Source: an uncultured Bacteroidales bacterium
Lineage (GTDB): Bacteria > Bacteroidota > Bacteroidia > Bacteroidales > Bacteroidaceae
Assembly: GCA_949297215.1 (NCBI GenBank)
Contig: CASFRV010000010.1
Location: 1 to 64,000, forward strand
Length of the DNA: 64,000 nucleotides
Direction: 5' to 3'
The notes beneath the pieces are model-generated. The model was not told the origin of the DNA and made no database searches. It was given only the letters and a program-made list of their open reading frames with translations. This document shows positions 45,500 through 54,802 of this stretch, one piece after another. The translations under genes and the position numbers were made by a program. Within the stretch, counting starts at the first letter, position 1, and each line of letters starts with the position of its first letter.

Positions 45500-47404
45500 A
45501 TGGAGGGCGACGAAAGGTACAGGGACATCCTGCGGCGCTACTGGGGCTACGACGACTTCCGCGGCATCCAGCTCGACATCATCCGCAGCATCGGCCGGGG
45601 CTGCGACACCATCGGCCTCATGCCCACGGGCGGCGGCAAGAGCATCACGTTTCAGGTGCCGGCGCTGGCCATGGAGGGGCTCTGCCTGGTGGTGACGCCC
45701 CTCATCGCGCTGATGAAGGACCAGGTGGCCCGCCTCAGACAGCTCGGCATACGGGCCGCCGCGGTCTACTCGGGCATGGCGGCCGAGGAGGTGGCGCGCC
45801 AGCTCGACAACTGCGTCTTCGGCGGCTACAAGTTTCTCTACGTGGCGCCCGAACGGCTGGGCTCCGAGGCCTTCCGCCGGCGGCTGGGCCACATACGCGT
45901 GAGCTTCGTCACCATCGACGAGGCCCACTGCCTTTCGCAATGGGGCTTCGACTTCCGCCCCTCCTACCTGAACCTGTGCGAGCTCAACGAGCTGCTGCCG
46001 GGCGTGCCCCTGCTGGCGCTGACGGCCACGGCCACCGAGCGCGTGCTGACCGACATACGCGAGGTGCTCAAACGGCCGGGCATGCGCCTGTTCCGCATGA
46101 GCTTCGAGCGGACGAACCTGAGCTACGTGGTGCGCCCCACGACCGACAAAGACGCCCAGCTCGTGCACATCCTGCGCAGCGTGCCGGGAGCCGCCATCGT
46201 CTACACGCGCAGCCGCCGCGGTGCGGCCGACACGGCCTCGATGCTCACGCGGGCGGGCATCGGGGCGCTCTACTACCACGCCGGGCTGCCACCCGTCGAG
46301 AAGGACGTGCGGCAGGACGATTGGCAGCAGGGCCACACGCGTGTCATGGTGGCCACCAACGCCTTTGGCATGGGCATCGACAAGGCCGACGTGCGCCTGG
46401 TGGTCCACATGGACATGCCCGACAGCATCGAGGCCTACTTCCAGGAGGCGGGACGCGCCGGGCGCGACGGGCGGCGGGCCTATGCCGTGCTGCTCTACTC
46501 CGAGGCCGACCGCACGAAGATGCTGCGCCGCGTGGCCGACACGTTTCCGCCCAAGGAGTTTGTGCAGCGCGTCTACTCGTCGCTGGCCTACTTCTTCCAG
46601 CTGGCCGTGGGCGACGGCTTCGGCGTGACCTACGAGTTTGACCTGGAACGCTTCTGCGTCAACTTCAAATACTTCCCCACGCGCGTACTCAGCGCGCTCC
46701 ACATCCTGACGCGCACAGGCCTCATCCTCTATCGCGACGAGGAGGAGGGCGCCTCGCGCGTCATGTTCATCGTGCAGCGCGACGAGCTGTACAACCTGCA
46801 CCGCCTGACGCCGCGCATGGACCGCGTCATCCTGTCGCTGCTGCGGCGCTACACGGGGCTGTTCAGCGACTATGCCTTTATCGACGAGACGCTCATTGGG
46901 CGCGACTGCGGCCTGACGCCCCACGAGGTGTACGAAACGCTGCGCCTGCTCACGCTGGAACGCATCGTCCACTACGTGCCGCGCAAAAACGTGCCGCGCG
47001 TCACCTTCCTGCAACGGCGCGTCGAGGAGAGCCGCGTGGTCATACCGCCCGAGGTGTACGAAATGCGGCGCGAGCAGTATGTGACGCGGCTCAACGCCAT
47101 GCTGGGCTATGCCGGGGGCACCGACTGCTGCCGCTCGCGCTACCTGCTGGCCTACTTCGGCGAGACCGATACGACCGACTGCGGCCACTGCGACGTATGC
47201 CTGAGCCGGCGGCCCAAGGGAGGCCGCATCGAGGCGGCCGCCGCGGCCATCGAGGAGCTGGCGCGCCGCCGGGGCTCGCTCCCTCCCGGCGAAACCACGC
47301 CCGACGGCTTCGCCCCCGACGAGGCCGGGGCCGCCCTGCAAATGCTCGTGGAGAGCGGCCACCTCCGGCGCAACGACGACGGCAGCTTCGTCCCGGCTTC
47401 CTGA
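45500..47404 (+). CDS. recQ: RecQ-family ATP-dependent DNA helicase
   Basis: The 634-residue superfamily 2 helicase has Walker A LMPTGGGKSITFQ (about 43-55), DEAH in FVTIDEAHCLSQWG, the ATNAFGMGIDKADV motif, Q-x-x-GRAGRDG, and a RecQ zinc site with the cysteines CC, CGHC and C in the segment before the C-terminal helical extension. No clear HRDC domain is seen; the end is a winged-helix-like tail. It acts with RecJ, encoded 24 bases upstream. Confidence 0.95.
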   Translation: MEGDERYRDILRRYWGYDDFRGIQLDIIRSIGRGCDTIGLMPTGGGKSITFQVPALAMEGLCLVVTPLIALMKDQVARLRQLGIRAAAVYSGMAAEEVARQLDNCVFGGYKFLYVAPERLGSEAFRRRLGHIRVSFVTIDEAHCLSQWGFDFRPSYLNLCELNELLPGVPLLALTATATERVLTDIREVLKRPGMRLFRMSFERTNLSYVVRPTTDKDAQLVHILRSVPGAAIVYTRSRRGAADTASMLTRAGIGALYYHAGLPPVEKDVRQDDWQQGHTRVMVATNAFGMGIDKADVRLVVHMDMPDSIEAYFQEAGRAGRDGRRAYAVLLYSEADRTKMLRRVADTFPPKEFVQRVYSSLAYFFQLAVGDGFGVTYEFDLERFCVNFKYFPTRVLSALHILTRTGLILYRDEEEGASRVMFIVQRDELYNLHRLTPRMDRVILSLLRRYTGLFSDYAFIDETLIGRDCGLTPHEVYETLRLLTLERIVHYVPRKNVPRVTFLQRRVEESRVVIPPEVYEMRREQYVTRLNAMLGYAGGTDCCRSRYLLAYFGETDTTDCGHCDVCLSRRPKGGRIEAAAAAIEELARRRGSLPPGETTPDGFAPDEAGAALQMLVESGHLRRNDDGSFVPAS

Positions 47405-47511
47405 CACCGCCCCCGACGACAAGGCGCAGACGGGCTGCTTACGCCCGAACGAAACAAAGATTCCGAAATTTCGACCTTGTCAAAACGATGTAAAAGCCCG
47501 ACTTTTGCACC

Positions 47512-48342
47512 ATGAAAACCAAAGAAACTTTTTTAGTTTCCATCCAACGATGGCTGCCCGCGCTCTGCCTCGTGGCCGCCCTGACGGGTTGCGACCTCAT
47601 CGAGTATCACCCGTACGACAGCCGCGTCGACGGCGAGCGAGGCCACAACGCCACGGCCATCGAACGCATCGAGCGCGAAACGGCCGGGCGCAAGATGGTG
47701 CGCTTCGCCGTCATCAGCGACACGCAGCGCTGGTATGACGAGACGCGAGCCATCGTCGACGCCATCAACGCCCGCACGGACGTCGACTTCGTCATCCATT
47801 GCGGCGACCAGACCGACTTTGGCCTGACGCGCGAGTGGGAATGGATGGCGCGCGAGCTGAAACGCCTGCGGCCGCCCTACGTGTGCCTCATCGGCAACCA
47901 CGACTGCCTGGGGACGGGCGGCGACGTGTTCCGAGCCCTCTACGGCGACCCCAACTTCTCGTTCGACGTGGGCACAACCCACTTTGTTTGCCTCAACACG
48001 AACGCCTTCGAATACGACTACTCCACGGCCATCCCCGACTTCGACTTCCTCAAAACCGACCGCGAAGCCCTGCCCGACACGACGCGGCGCACCGTCGTGG
48101 CCATGCACGCCGCACCCCACACCGACCAGTTCAACAACAACGTGGCCGAGGTGTTCCAGCTCGTGCTGCACCGCTATCCCGGCTTGGCCTTCTGCCTGTG
48201 CGGCCACACGCACCACACGCAGCACCAGGACCTGTTCGGCGACGGCATCGTCTACCACACCTGCGGGGCGGCGCACGGGCGCACGTACCTGCTCTTTACG
48301 CTGACAGAAGATGGATACACGTATGAAGAAGTGGCTTGTTAG
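47512..48342 (+). CDS. Calcineurin-like metallophosphoesterase lipoprotein
   Basis: The 276-residue protein has a lipobox ending at Cys27 (ALTGC). The metallophosphoesterase motifs are all present: ISDTQ, HCGDQTDFG, GNHDCLG, MHAAPH and CGHTHHTQ. It probably hydrolyses a phosphate ester in the periplasm or at the surface. The short leader carries GACTTTTGC just before the ATG, a weak -7 match, so it may be nearly leaderless. Its 3' end overlaps the next gene by about 20 bases. Confidence 0.9.
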   Translation: MKTKETFLVSIQRWLPALCLVAALTGCDLIEYHPYDSRVDGERGHNATAIERIERETAGRKMVRFAVISDTQRWYDETRAIVDAINARTDVDFVIHCGDQTDFGLTREWEWMARELKRLRPPYVCLIGNHDCLGTGGDVFRALYGDPNFSFDVGTTHFVCLNTNAFEYDYSTAIPDFDFLKTDREALPDTTRRTVVAMHAAPHTDQFNNNVAEVFQLVLHRYPGLAFCLCGHTHHTQHQDLFGDGIVYHTCGAAHGRTYLLFTLTEDGYTYEEVAC

Positions 48343-49030
48343 CCTGCTGGCGTCGGCGGCAGGCTTGATGCCCGCCCCCGCCGCGGCCTGCACCGCGACA
48401 GCCGCGGCCGACTCGTCGGTCGTGGCGCCCGACACGCTCCTGCCCCACGCCTGCCAGACGGACCTGCCGCGCTACGAGCGCAACAAGCAGCGCTACCTGC
48501 GCCGCGCCGAGAAGCTCATCCCCAACCAGGCCGTCGTGCAGTATGCCGGCAGCATCGGCTTCCTCTCGGCCGGCGTCGGGTGGCACTACGGACGCCGCGA
48601 CCGCTGGGAGAGCGAGGTGCTCGTGGGCTTCGTGCCGCGCTACGAGTCGGACTGCGCCAAGGCAACGCTCACGGTCAAGCAGCGCTTCGTGCCGTGGAGC
48701 CTGCCCGTTGGCCGATGGTGGAGCGTGGAACCGCTCACGACGGGCATCTTCCTGAACACCATCTTTGGCGAGGACTTTTGGGCGCACGAGCCCTCGCGCT
48801 ACCCCAAATCCTACTACGGCTTCGCCACGAAGATACGTGCAGGCATCTTTCTGGGCCAGCGCTTCCGCTACCACATCCCCCTGCGCAAGCGCTGGATGCA
48901 CAAAAGCATCGCTTTCTATTATGAGCTGGGCACGTCCGACCTGTACCTCATCTCGGCCATCCCCAACAAGAACGTACGCCTGGGCGACATCCTCTCGCTC
49001 TGCTTCGGCCTGACGCTCGACGTGTTCTGA
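48323..49030 (+). CDS. Predicted outer-membrane protein of unknown function
   Basis: From ATG 48323 the product is 235 residues with a signal peptide (MKKWLVSLLASAAGL, cleavage near residue 22) and then a beta-strand-rich region with alternating aromatic residues, ending LTLDVF. It looks like a small barrel, a conserved Bacteroidetes type for which I know no function. It overlaps the preceding phosphoesterase gene, so the two are probably coexpressed. An in-frame ATG at 48311 would add four residues. Confidence 0.75.
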   Translation: MKKWLVSLLASAAGLMPAPAAACTATAAADSSVVAPDTLLPHACQTDLPRYERNKQRYLRRAEKLIPNQAVVQYAGSIGFLSAGVGWHYGRRDRWESEVLVGFVPRYESDCAKATLTVKQRFVPWSLPVGRWWSVEPLTTGIFLNTIFGEDFWAHEPSRYPKSYYGFATKIRAGIFLGQRFRYHIPLRKRWMHKSIAFYYELGTSDLYLISAIPNKNVRLGDILSLCFGLTLDVF

Positions 49031-49044
49031 CGGGGCGGGCATGA

Positions 49045-49085
49045 AAAAGAGTGGGTGCAGCGACTGTTGTCGCTGCACCCGCTCT
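49045..49085. terminator. Bidirectional terminator between convergent genes
   Basis: GGGTGCAGCGAC (49053-49064) pairs perfectly with GTCGCTGCACCC (49069-49080) around TGTT, extended by AGAG/CTCT. On the minus strand it is followed by TTTTTC, making it the terminator of porW; on plus the T-run is missing. Confidence 0.8.
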
Positions 49086-49116
49086 CTGCATGCGGAGGCG
49101 TGCTCCCGCCGGCGCC

Positions 49117-52035
49117 CTACTCCGAGTACCACTCGCCCTCGTCGTCCTCGGTGGTGCTGTCGTCCTGCATGTCTTCGAGCTGCTCGGGGGTATATTCGTC
49201 CTCGTAGTGGGTTTCGACGGGACCGTCCTGCATGTCGAGCGGAAGCGTGTCCTTGATCTCCATCGGGGCGAAGGTCTGCTCGTAGAACTTGCGGTAGTCG
49301 TCGAAACTGTACTGCGTGCCGAGCATTTCCAAGTTGTGGGTCGAGATGAGCACGACGCGGGCTTTCGTCAGCATGCGGGCCAGCGTCGTGTCGGCATAGA
49401 CCTGCTGAGCATAGGTGTGGGCTTCGTCGAAACTGTTGAAGCCAGCCACGCGAAACTGCGTGAGCTGTGCGTCGCGCAGGGGGGTGATGTCGAAGTTGCG
49501 CACCATGAAGCCCGTAAAGTTGAAGCGCGCCAGCTCGTAGAGCAAGCGGTTGTCGTCGATGCTGTCGGTGGGATAGGCCACGACGAAGACAAACGGCACG
49601 TCGCGGTCGGGCAGGAGGCTGCGGCCCGCCCGCACGCTGTCGGAGGCGGCGTCGGCAGCCGCCGTGCGGCGCGACCAGAGCGAACCGAGGTCGAGCCCCG
49701 CGGCATTGAACGTGCGCCCGCTCTCCAAGCCGTTGACGAGCATGCCCGCCAGCTCGCTGACGTCGCTTTCGGGGAACTGCTTCAACAGGTCGCGGAGCTC
49801 GGTCGTTATCTGCTTCGTGTCCTCGTGCCCGATGCGGCTCAGGATGTGGACGAACATAAACTTCGGTCGGTTGGCGCCCGTGGGGAAACGACGGGTCGAC
49901 ACCTCGAAGTTGCGCGCCACGGTCGCGTTGTCGCGGCGGCGGTAGGCGTCGTAGGTGGCCGTATAGAGCGAGTCCTCGATCTGTCGGCCGTAGCGGGCAT
50001 AGCGCTCGTAGTCGGGGTCGGTGATGAGCGTGGTCAGGGCGCTTTCGGGGAAGAGCTGCGCCATGCGCGCCTTCATCTCGGCCGCCTTGTCGGCCTGTCC
50101 CCAGCGCGAATAGAGCAGGAAGAGCTGATAGAACACGTCGTCCATCTTCTCGAACGTGGGGTATTGGTCCGTCAGGCGCGTCAGCGTGCGGGCGGCCAAG
50201 GGGAAATCTTCCAACTTGTCCTTTTCGATGAGTCCCGCGTTGTAGAGTCCGTCCATGATGATGAGGTCCGACGCGGCCTTGGCCTCGGGCGTGAAGGGTA
50301 TCTCTTTCAGATAGTATTCGCGGCGGTGGGGGTCGTTCTGCGCCGAGTCGGGCTGCGCGGCGGCCTCTTCCTCGGCCAGCGCGATGCTGTCGGCCCGCTC
50401 CTCGGCCAGGCGGATCGAGTCCTCGGCCTCATAGTCGACGCCCCCCTCGTCGCCCATCGGCACGACGGTGCGGTTGGAGCGCCGCCAGTTGTCTTCGAGC
50501 TTGCGGTTGCCCCAGCGCTTCTTGAAGTCCTGCTTGCCCTGCATGACGAGCATGGGGTTGTAGAAGTACCACTGCTTGTTTCCGCCCACGGCCGTCTGGC
50601 CCGTCTGCGTGGTGGGGCGCGTCGTCCCGCCCGCGGCGGCGTTTTCCTGCATGCGGGCCTCGGCGGCCGAGTCTTCGCGGGCCTCGCGCTCGGCCTCCTC
50701 CTTGCGTTTGAGCAGCTCGATGGTGCGGTCGATGGCCGCGTTGCGCTCCTCCTCGCTCATGAGGGCCAGCTGCTGCAAGCTGTCCTGCAAGTGTACGGCC
50801 GAGGTGAAGGGCACGAGCTCGTCGAGCACCTTGGAGCGTCGCATCGTCTCCTCGTAGGCCTCGTGCGTCTTGTCGAGCAGGCCCACGGCCTCGCCGTAGC
50901 ACGACTGGGCCAGGTCGTAGCGCCCGCGCTCCCAATAGAGCTCGCCCAGGCGGAGCAGGAGCACGCCCTTTTCGACGCCTCCGCGCGTGCTCTTCTCGCG
51001 CCCCGTCTCATAGGAGCCGATGGCCTGCGCCGTGTCGCCAAGGGTGAGGTGAATGTTGCCCATGGCGTAGTACACCTGGTCGAGATAATCCTTGTTGCTC
51101 CCGTCGCGGGCCATGCGGCGCAGGCGCTTCACCATGCTGCGGGCTTCGTCGGGCGAGGTGAAGGCTTCGGTCTGCAAGATGCGGGCGTTGAACGAGAGCT
51201 CATAGGGCGGGCTCTGCTTGATGCACTTGCGGAACGCCGCGGCGGCCTCGCGCTTCTTGTCGAGGTGCAGGTTCACCTGGCCCAGGAGGAAGTAGAGACG
51301 GGCTTTCTGCAGTTTGCGTTTTTCCTTTCTGGCAGCCTGCTGCAACAGGGGGAGGGCCTCGGCGTAGCGCTCCTGGCGCAGCAGGAGGTCGGTCTCGGTG
51401 AAGAGCATCTCGCGGCGGATGGCCTTGTTGAGCGTGTCGCGCCGGGCCTTGTCGAGGGCGTCCTCGGCGTCGTAGAACCAGTCGAGCTGCGCATAGCAGC
51501 GCGCCAGCCACGTGCGGGCCTCGGCCGCCACAAGGGGCTCGGGGGCATAGTGGCGGGCTATGTAGGAAAACGTCGAGGCCGCCTCGATGAAGTCGCCTTT
51601 CTGGAACTGCGCCCGCCCCATCAGGAGCCAGGCATTTTTCAGGAAGGGGTTAAACTCCTGCCGGCTCAGATAGGCCTTCATCTTGGGCGAGCGTCGCTTC
51701 GAGGGGTTGACCACGGGTTTCTTCTTGATGGAATGGAGCTGTATGGCCTTCTCACATTTTGTGATGGCCGTCTCGAAGTTGCTCTTTCCCAAGTCGCGCG
51801 ATTTTTCGTTGCCCACAAGAAAATAGGGTAACATCTCGGTATAATTGTCTTTGTTGCCCTGCTCCTTGGCCAGGCAACCCTCTTTGTAGGCCTCGCTGCC
51901 GTTGTAATAGACGTTATAGCGCGTGACAAACGACTGCCAGAAGCGCGAAGAAGCTGTATTCTTCTTCGTGGAACAGCCCGAGAAGGCGGCCACGGCCAGC
52001 AACGTCAGGGCTATGTATATGGGTAAGCGTTTCAC
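49117..52035 (-). CDS. porW: PorW/SprE-like T9SS lipoprotein with TPR repeats
   Basis: With the GTG start at 52035 the protein is 972 residues: a lipobox ending at Cys21 (AAFSGC, followed by STKKN), then the segment FWQSFVTRYNVYYNGSEAYK that is typical of PorW/SprE, then many TPR-like helical pairs (about 60-480) and a long helical C-terminal part ending in an acidic tail. PorW links the T9SS trans-envelope ring to the outer-membrane translocon. The upstream in-frame ATG (52074) would place 13 residues before the signal peptide and is less likely. It is the last gene of the aroA-hyp-permease-porW run; porZ, another T9SS gene, is in this window. Confidence 0.85.
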   Translation of the reverse strand: MKRLPIYIALTLLAVAAFSGCSTKKNTASSRFWQSFVTRYNVYYNGSEAYKEGCLAKEQGNKDNYTEMLPYFLVGNEKSRDLGKSNFETAITKCEKAIQLHSIKKKPVVNPSKRRSPKMKAYLSRQEFNPFLKNAWLLMGRAQFQKGDFIEAASTFSYIARHYAPEPLVAAEARTWLARCYAQLDWFYDAEDALDKARRDTLNKAIRREMLFTETDLLLRQERYAEALPLLQQAARKEKRKLQKARLYFLLGQVNLHLDKKREAAAAFRKCIKQSPPYELSFNARILQTEAFTSPDEARSMVKRLRRMARDGSNKDYLDQVYYAMGNIHLTLGDTAQAIGSYETGREKSTRGGVEKGVLLLRLGELYWERGRYDLAQSCYGEAVGLLDKTHEAYEETMRRSKVLDELVPFTSAVHLQDSLQQLALMSEEERNAAIDRTIELLKRKEEAEREAREDSAAEARMQENAAAGGTTRPTTQTGQTAVGGNKQWYFYNPMLVMQGKQDFKKRWGNRKLEDNWRRSNRTVVPMGDEGGVDYEAEDSIRLAEERADSIALAEEEAAAQPDSAQNDPHRREYYLKEIPFTPEAKAASDLIIMDGLYNAGLIEKDKLEDFPLAARTLTRLTDQYPTFEKMDDVFYQLFLLYSRWGQADKAAEMKARMAQLFPESALTTLITDPDYERYARYGRQIEDSLYTATYDAYRRRDNATVARNFEVSTRRFPTGANRPKFMFVHILSRIGHEDTKQITTELRDLLKQFPESDVSELAGMLVNGLESGRTFNAAGLDLGSLWSRRTAAADAASDSVRAGRSLLPDRDVPFVFVVAYPTDSIDDNRLLYELARFNFTGFMVRNFDITPLRDAQLTQFRVAGFNSFDEAHTYAQQVYADTTLARMLTKARVVLISTHNLEMLGTQYSFDDYRKFYEQTFAPMEIKDTLPLDMQDGPVETHYEDEYTPEQLEDMQDDSTTEDDEGEWYSE

Positions 52036-52080
52036 GCGCGCTGTCTTTGGTTGAAAACGGGGCGCCCCGGGCACGAGAGG

Positions 52081-52902
52081 CTACGCCCCTCTTTTTAAAC
52101 TCGTTTTCAGGCGTTTTATTGTATAAACCAGCAGATAAATGGCCACCGACACCACGATGATCGAGGCGCCGCTGGGCACGTCGAGCGCATACGAGAGGGC
52201 CAGTCCGCCCAGGCAGCCCGCGTAGCCGATGAGCGCCGAGAGCCACATCATGCCGCGGTACGTGCGCACCAGCAGGGCGGCCGTGGTCTGCGGCACGGAG
52301 AGGAGCGAGACCACCAGCACGATGCCCACCACGTGGAGGCAGGCCACGATGCTCAGCGACGTGAGGAGCGTCATCACGCCCTCGACGAGGCGCACGGGCA
52401 GGCCCTGGGTGATGGCAAAGTCGCGGTCGTAGGCCACGGCCACGACCACCGGCAGCCACAGTCCCACAAAGGCCACGGCCGCCACGGTGAGCACGAGCAG
52501 CGCCCACAGGTCGGCCCGCGTGATGGAGAGCACGTCGCCAAAGAGATAGGCGGGCAGGTCGGCCATGAAGCCCGGGGCCAGATAGGCAAACAAGATGCCC
52601 AGGCTCATGCCCAGCGTCCAGAGCATGGCCACGGCCGAGTCCTCACGCACGCCGGCCCGGCGCCCCATGGCCTGGATGGCGAAGCCCGAGGCCACGGCAA
52701 AGACGGCCGCCCCGAGCAGCGGATTGAAGCCGAAGTAGGCCCCCATGCCCACGCCGCCCAGCGAGGCATGAGCCACGCCGCCACCCGCAATGACGAGGCG
52801 TCGCGTCACGACGTACGTGCCCACCACGGCGCAAAGCACACTGGCCAGCAGCGCACCCAGCAGGGCGTGCTGGAAAAAGCTGTACCCAAGCAGCTCGCTC
52901 AC
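52081..52902 (-). CDS. Metal ABC transporter permease (ZnuB/MntB family)
   Basis: The 273-residue protein has about eight transmembrane helices and the ABC-3 family pattern (VVTRRLVIAGGGVAHASLGG near residues 31-50, then the LFGD loop and the C-terminal GYAGCLGGL segment). It would be the membrane channel for zinc, manganese or iron uptake. No ATPase or binding protein is adjacent, so partners must be elsewhere. The start is GTG at 52902, overlapping the stop of the upstream gene by four bases (GTGA), with a purine-rich GGAGGGG before it. Confidence 0.88.
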   Translation of the reverse strand: MSELLGYSFFQHALLGALLASVLCAVVGTYVVTRRLVIAGGGVAHASLGGVGMGAYFGFNPLLGAAVFAVASGFAIQAMGRRAGVREDSAVAMLWTLGMSLGILFAYLAPGFMADLPAYLFGDVLSITRADLWALLVLTVAAVAFVGLWLPVVVAVAYDRDFAITQGLPVRLVEGVMTLLTSLSIVACLHVVGIVLVVSLLSVPQTTAALLVRTYRGMMWLSALIGYAGCLGGLALSYALDVPSGASIIVVSVAIYLLVYTIKRLKTSLKRGA

Positions 52903-53321
52903 AGGCCCCTCCTTTCGCCCACGAGCAGGATCACCTCGTCCTTCACCCCGTCGGGCAGGGCCACGCCGCGCAGCTGCAACGAGCGCACCCAGCCCGCCAC
53001 CTCGTCCTGGCGCATCGTGTAGAGCACCTCGCGGAAGCGGTCTTCCTCCTCGGGCGTATAGGCGTCCGACGGGCGGCCGCGGTAGGCGTCGAGCTCCTCG
53101 TCTTCGTAATATTCTATGTCGCGGCTCACGCCGGCCAGCAGGCTCTCTTTCTCGCACACGGCGTGTTGGCCGCAGCAGCCGTCGGGACGTGCCTGCTGCA
53201 CGCCGGGCAGCTCTTCCAGCTCGCCGCGCTCCACGCGGCGGCGCAGGCGGCGGTTGCGCAGCGCGCCCAGCAGCAGCGCCACGCAAAACAGGGCCAAGAG
53301 CAGCAGTATGAGTATTTCCAT
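52899..53321 (-). CDS. Small single-helix membrane protein with conserved Cys/charged domain
   Basis: The 140-residue protein starts at ATG 53321 with one transmembrane helix (MEILILLLLALFCVALLLG), then a basic stretch, a cysteine-containing CCGQHAVCEK segment (about 54-63) and an acidic domain with EDRFREVLYTM and RSLQLRGVALPD. Similar Bacteroidetes proteins are sometimes labelled phospholipase, but no lipase motif is visible. It lies between aroA (10 bases) and the metal permease (4-base overlap). Confidence 0.7.
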   Translation of the reverse strand: MEILILLLLALFCVALLLGALRNRRLRRRVERGELEELPGVQQARPDGCCGQHAVCEKESLLAGVSRDIEYYEDEELDAYRGRPSDAYTPEEEDRFREVLYTMRQDEVAGWVRSLQLRGVALPDGVKDEVILLVGERRGL

Positions 53322-53331
53322 GATTTTCGCT

Positions 53332-54588
53332 TTACCGGGAACACATCTCCCCGCCGGCCTCTTCGACGGGGCCGAGCAGGCGGGCATAGTCGGCCCAATA
53401 GCCGGGATACGACTTGGCCACCACCTCGGGCCTCTCGACCGCAAGCGGGCAGCACAGGGCCGCCGGCGCAAAGGCCATGGCCATGCGGTGGTCGTCGTAG
53501 GTCTCGATGACGGGCAGCGCCGCAGCCCGGCCGCGGTGGCCCTCCCACAGGAGCGTGTCGCCCCCTTCCTCCGTCAGGGCCACGCCCAGCTTGGCCAGTT
53601 CGCGGCGCAGGGCCTCCATGCGGTCGGTCTCCTTTATCTTCAGGCTGGCCAGCCCCGTGAAGCGGAAGGGCCGCCCCAGCATGGCGCACGTCACGGTGAG
53701 CGTCTGCGCCAGGTCGGGGCAGGCCGTGAAGTCTATTTCGACGCGCCCCGCGGCCGGCTGCGTCTTCGTGAGCTCCACGCCCCCGTCGTCGAAGCGCGTG
53801 GCCACGCCCAGCGGCGCAAACAGGCGGGCCACCACGGCGTCGCCCTGCAAGCTGTCGGCCGTGAGCCCCGGCAGCCACACCCTCGCCCCGGCGTCGGGCG
53901 TGAGGGCCATGGCCTCATACCAGTAGGACGCGGCGCTCCAATCGGCCTCCACGTCAAAGCGCCCCGTCGCGGCATAAGGCACCGGGGCCACGCTGATGGT
54001 CCGCCCGTCCGTCCAGCGGGCATCGGCCCCGAAGCGACGCATCAGGGCCAGCGTCATGTCGATGTAAGGGCGCGAGGCCACCCGCCCCGTCAGGCACAGC
54101 CGCAGGCCCCCGGGCAGCGTGGGCGCCACCATGAGCAGGGCCGAGACGTACTGCGAACTGACGGAAGCCGCCACGTCCACCGCCCCGCCCCGCAGGGTGC
54201 CGCCCTCGATGCACAGGGGCGGGTAGCCCTCGCGCCCCGCATAGGCAACGCGGGCCCCGAGCCGCCGCAGCGCATCCACCAAGATGCCGATGGGGCGTTC
54301 GAGCATGCGCGGGCTGCCCGTGATGACGTGGCGGCCGGGCTGCGTGCAGAGCCACACCGTGAGGAAGCGCATGGCCGTGCCGGCCGCCCCCACGTCCACG
54401 GTGCCGCCCGCGGCGGCCAGCCCCCGCACGAGGGCCCGCGTGTCGTCGCAGTCCGACGGGTTGTCCACGGTCCAGCCGTCCCCCGCCAGCCGGGCCAAGA
54501 GCAGGGCGCGGTTGCAAATGCTTTTCGAGGCAGGCAGCGCGGCCGCACCCCGCAGGGCCGCCGTCGGTTTCAGGAGATAACGGTACAT
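53332..54588 (-). CDS. aroA: 3-phosphoshikimate 1-carboxyvinyltransferase (EPSP synthase)
   Basis: The 418-residue product has the N-terminal ALPASKSICNRALLLA loop (Lys22 binds the substrates), the GTAMRFL motif in place of the usual NAGTA-x-R, and the C-terminal KIKETDRM and ETYDDHRMAMAF signatures. It transfers enolpyruvate from PEP to shikimate-3-phosphate, two steps after AroK in the same pathway. It heads a minus-strand run with a small membrane protein, a metal permease and porW. Confidence 0.94.
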   Translation of the reverse strand: MYRYLLKPTAALRGAAALPASKSICNRALLLARLAGDGWTVDNPSDCDDTRALVRGLAAAGGTVDVGAAGTAMRFLTVWLCTQPGRHVITGSPRMLERPIGILVDALRRLGARVAYAGREGYPPLCIEGGTLRGGAVDVAASVSSQYVSALLMVAPTLPGGLRLCLTGRVASRPYIDMTLALMRRFGADARWTDGRTISVAPVPYAATGRFDVEADWSAASYWYEAMALTPDAGARVWLPGLTADSLQGDAVVARLFAPLGVATRFDDGGVELTKTQPAAGRVEIDFTACPDLAQTLTVTCAMLGRPFRFTGLASLKIKETDRMEALRRELAKLGVALTEEGGDTLLWEGHRGRAAALPVIETYDDHRMAMAFAPAALCCPLAVERPEVVAKSYPGYWADYARLLGPVEEAGGEMCSR

Positions 54589-54725
54589 GTCTGAGAGAGT
54601 TTAGGAGAGCAGCAGCGCGGCCCCGGCCGACTGCCGCCCTTTTCGTGAAACAAAAGTACGGAAAAAACGCGAACCGCGGCGGGGCCTATATATAAATAAG
54701 GTGTGGAGGGCGGGGCGGGGGCTGC

Positions 54726-54771
54726 AAAAAGGCCGGCGGCCGCGCTCTCGGTGGGGAGGGGCGGCCGCCGG
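54726..54771 (-). terminator. Intrinsic terminator of the GH2 gene
   Basis: CCGGCGGCCGC (54733-54743) pairs perfectly over 11 bp with GCGGCCGCCGG (54761-54771). On the minus strand it is followed by CCTTTTTGC, 32 bases after the gene. Confidence 0.8.
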
Positions 54772-54802
54772 TGATGGTTCTTCTGAGGCCCGGGCGGGCG
54801 GG

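Noticed and set aside
44063-47422. 1119-codon minus-strand ORF opposite recJ and recQ
   Set aside because: It is exactly antisense to two well-supported genes and has His/Ala/Val/Gly-rich composition typical of antisense frames in GC-rich DNA; no domain motif is visible.
49051-51831. 926-codon plus-strand ORF opposite porW
   Set aside because: It is antisense to a complete TPR lipoprotein gene with family motifs; the opposite frame has only repetitive V/G/A/R-rich sequence.
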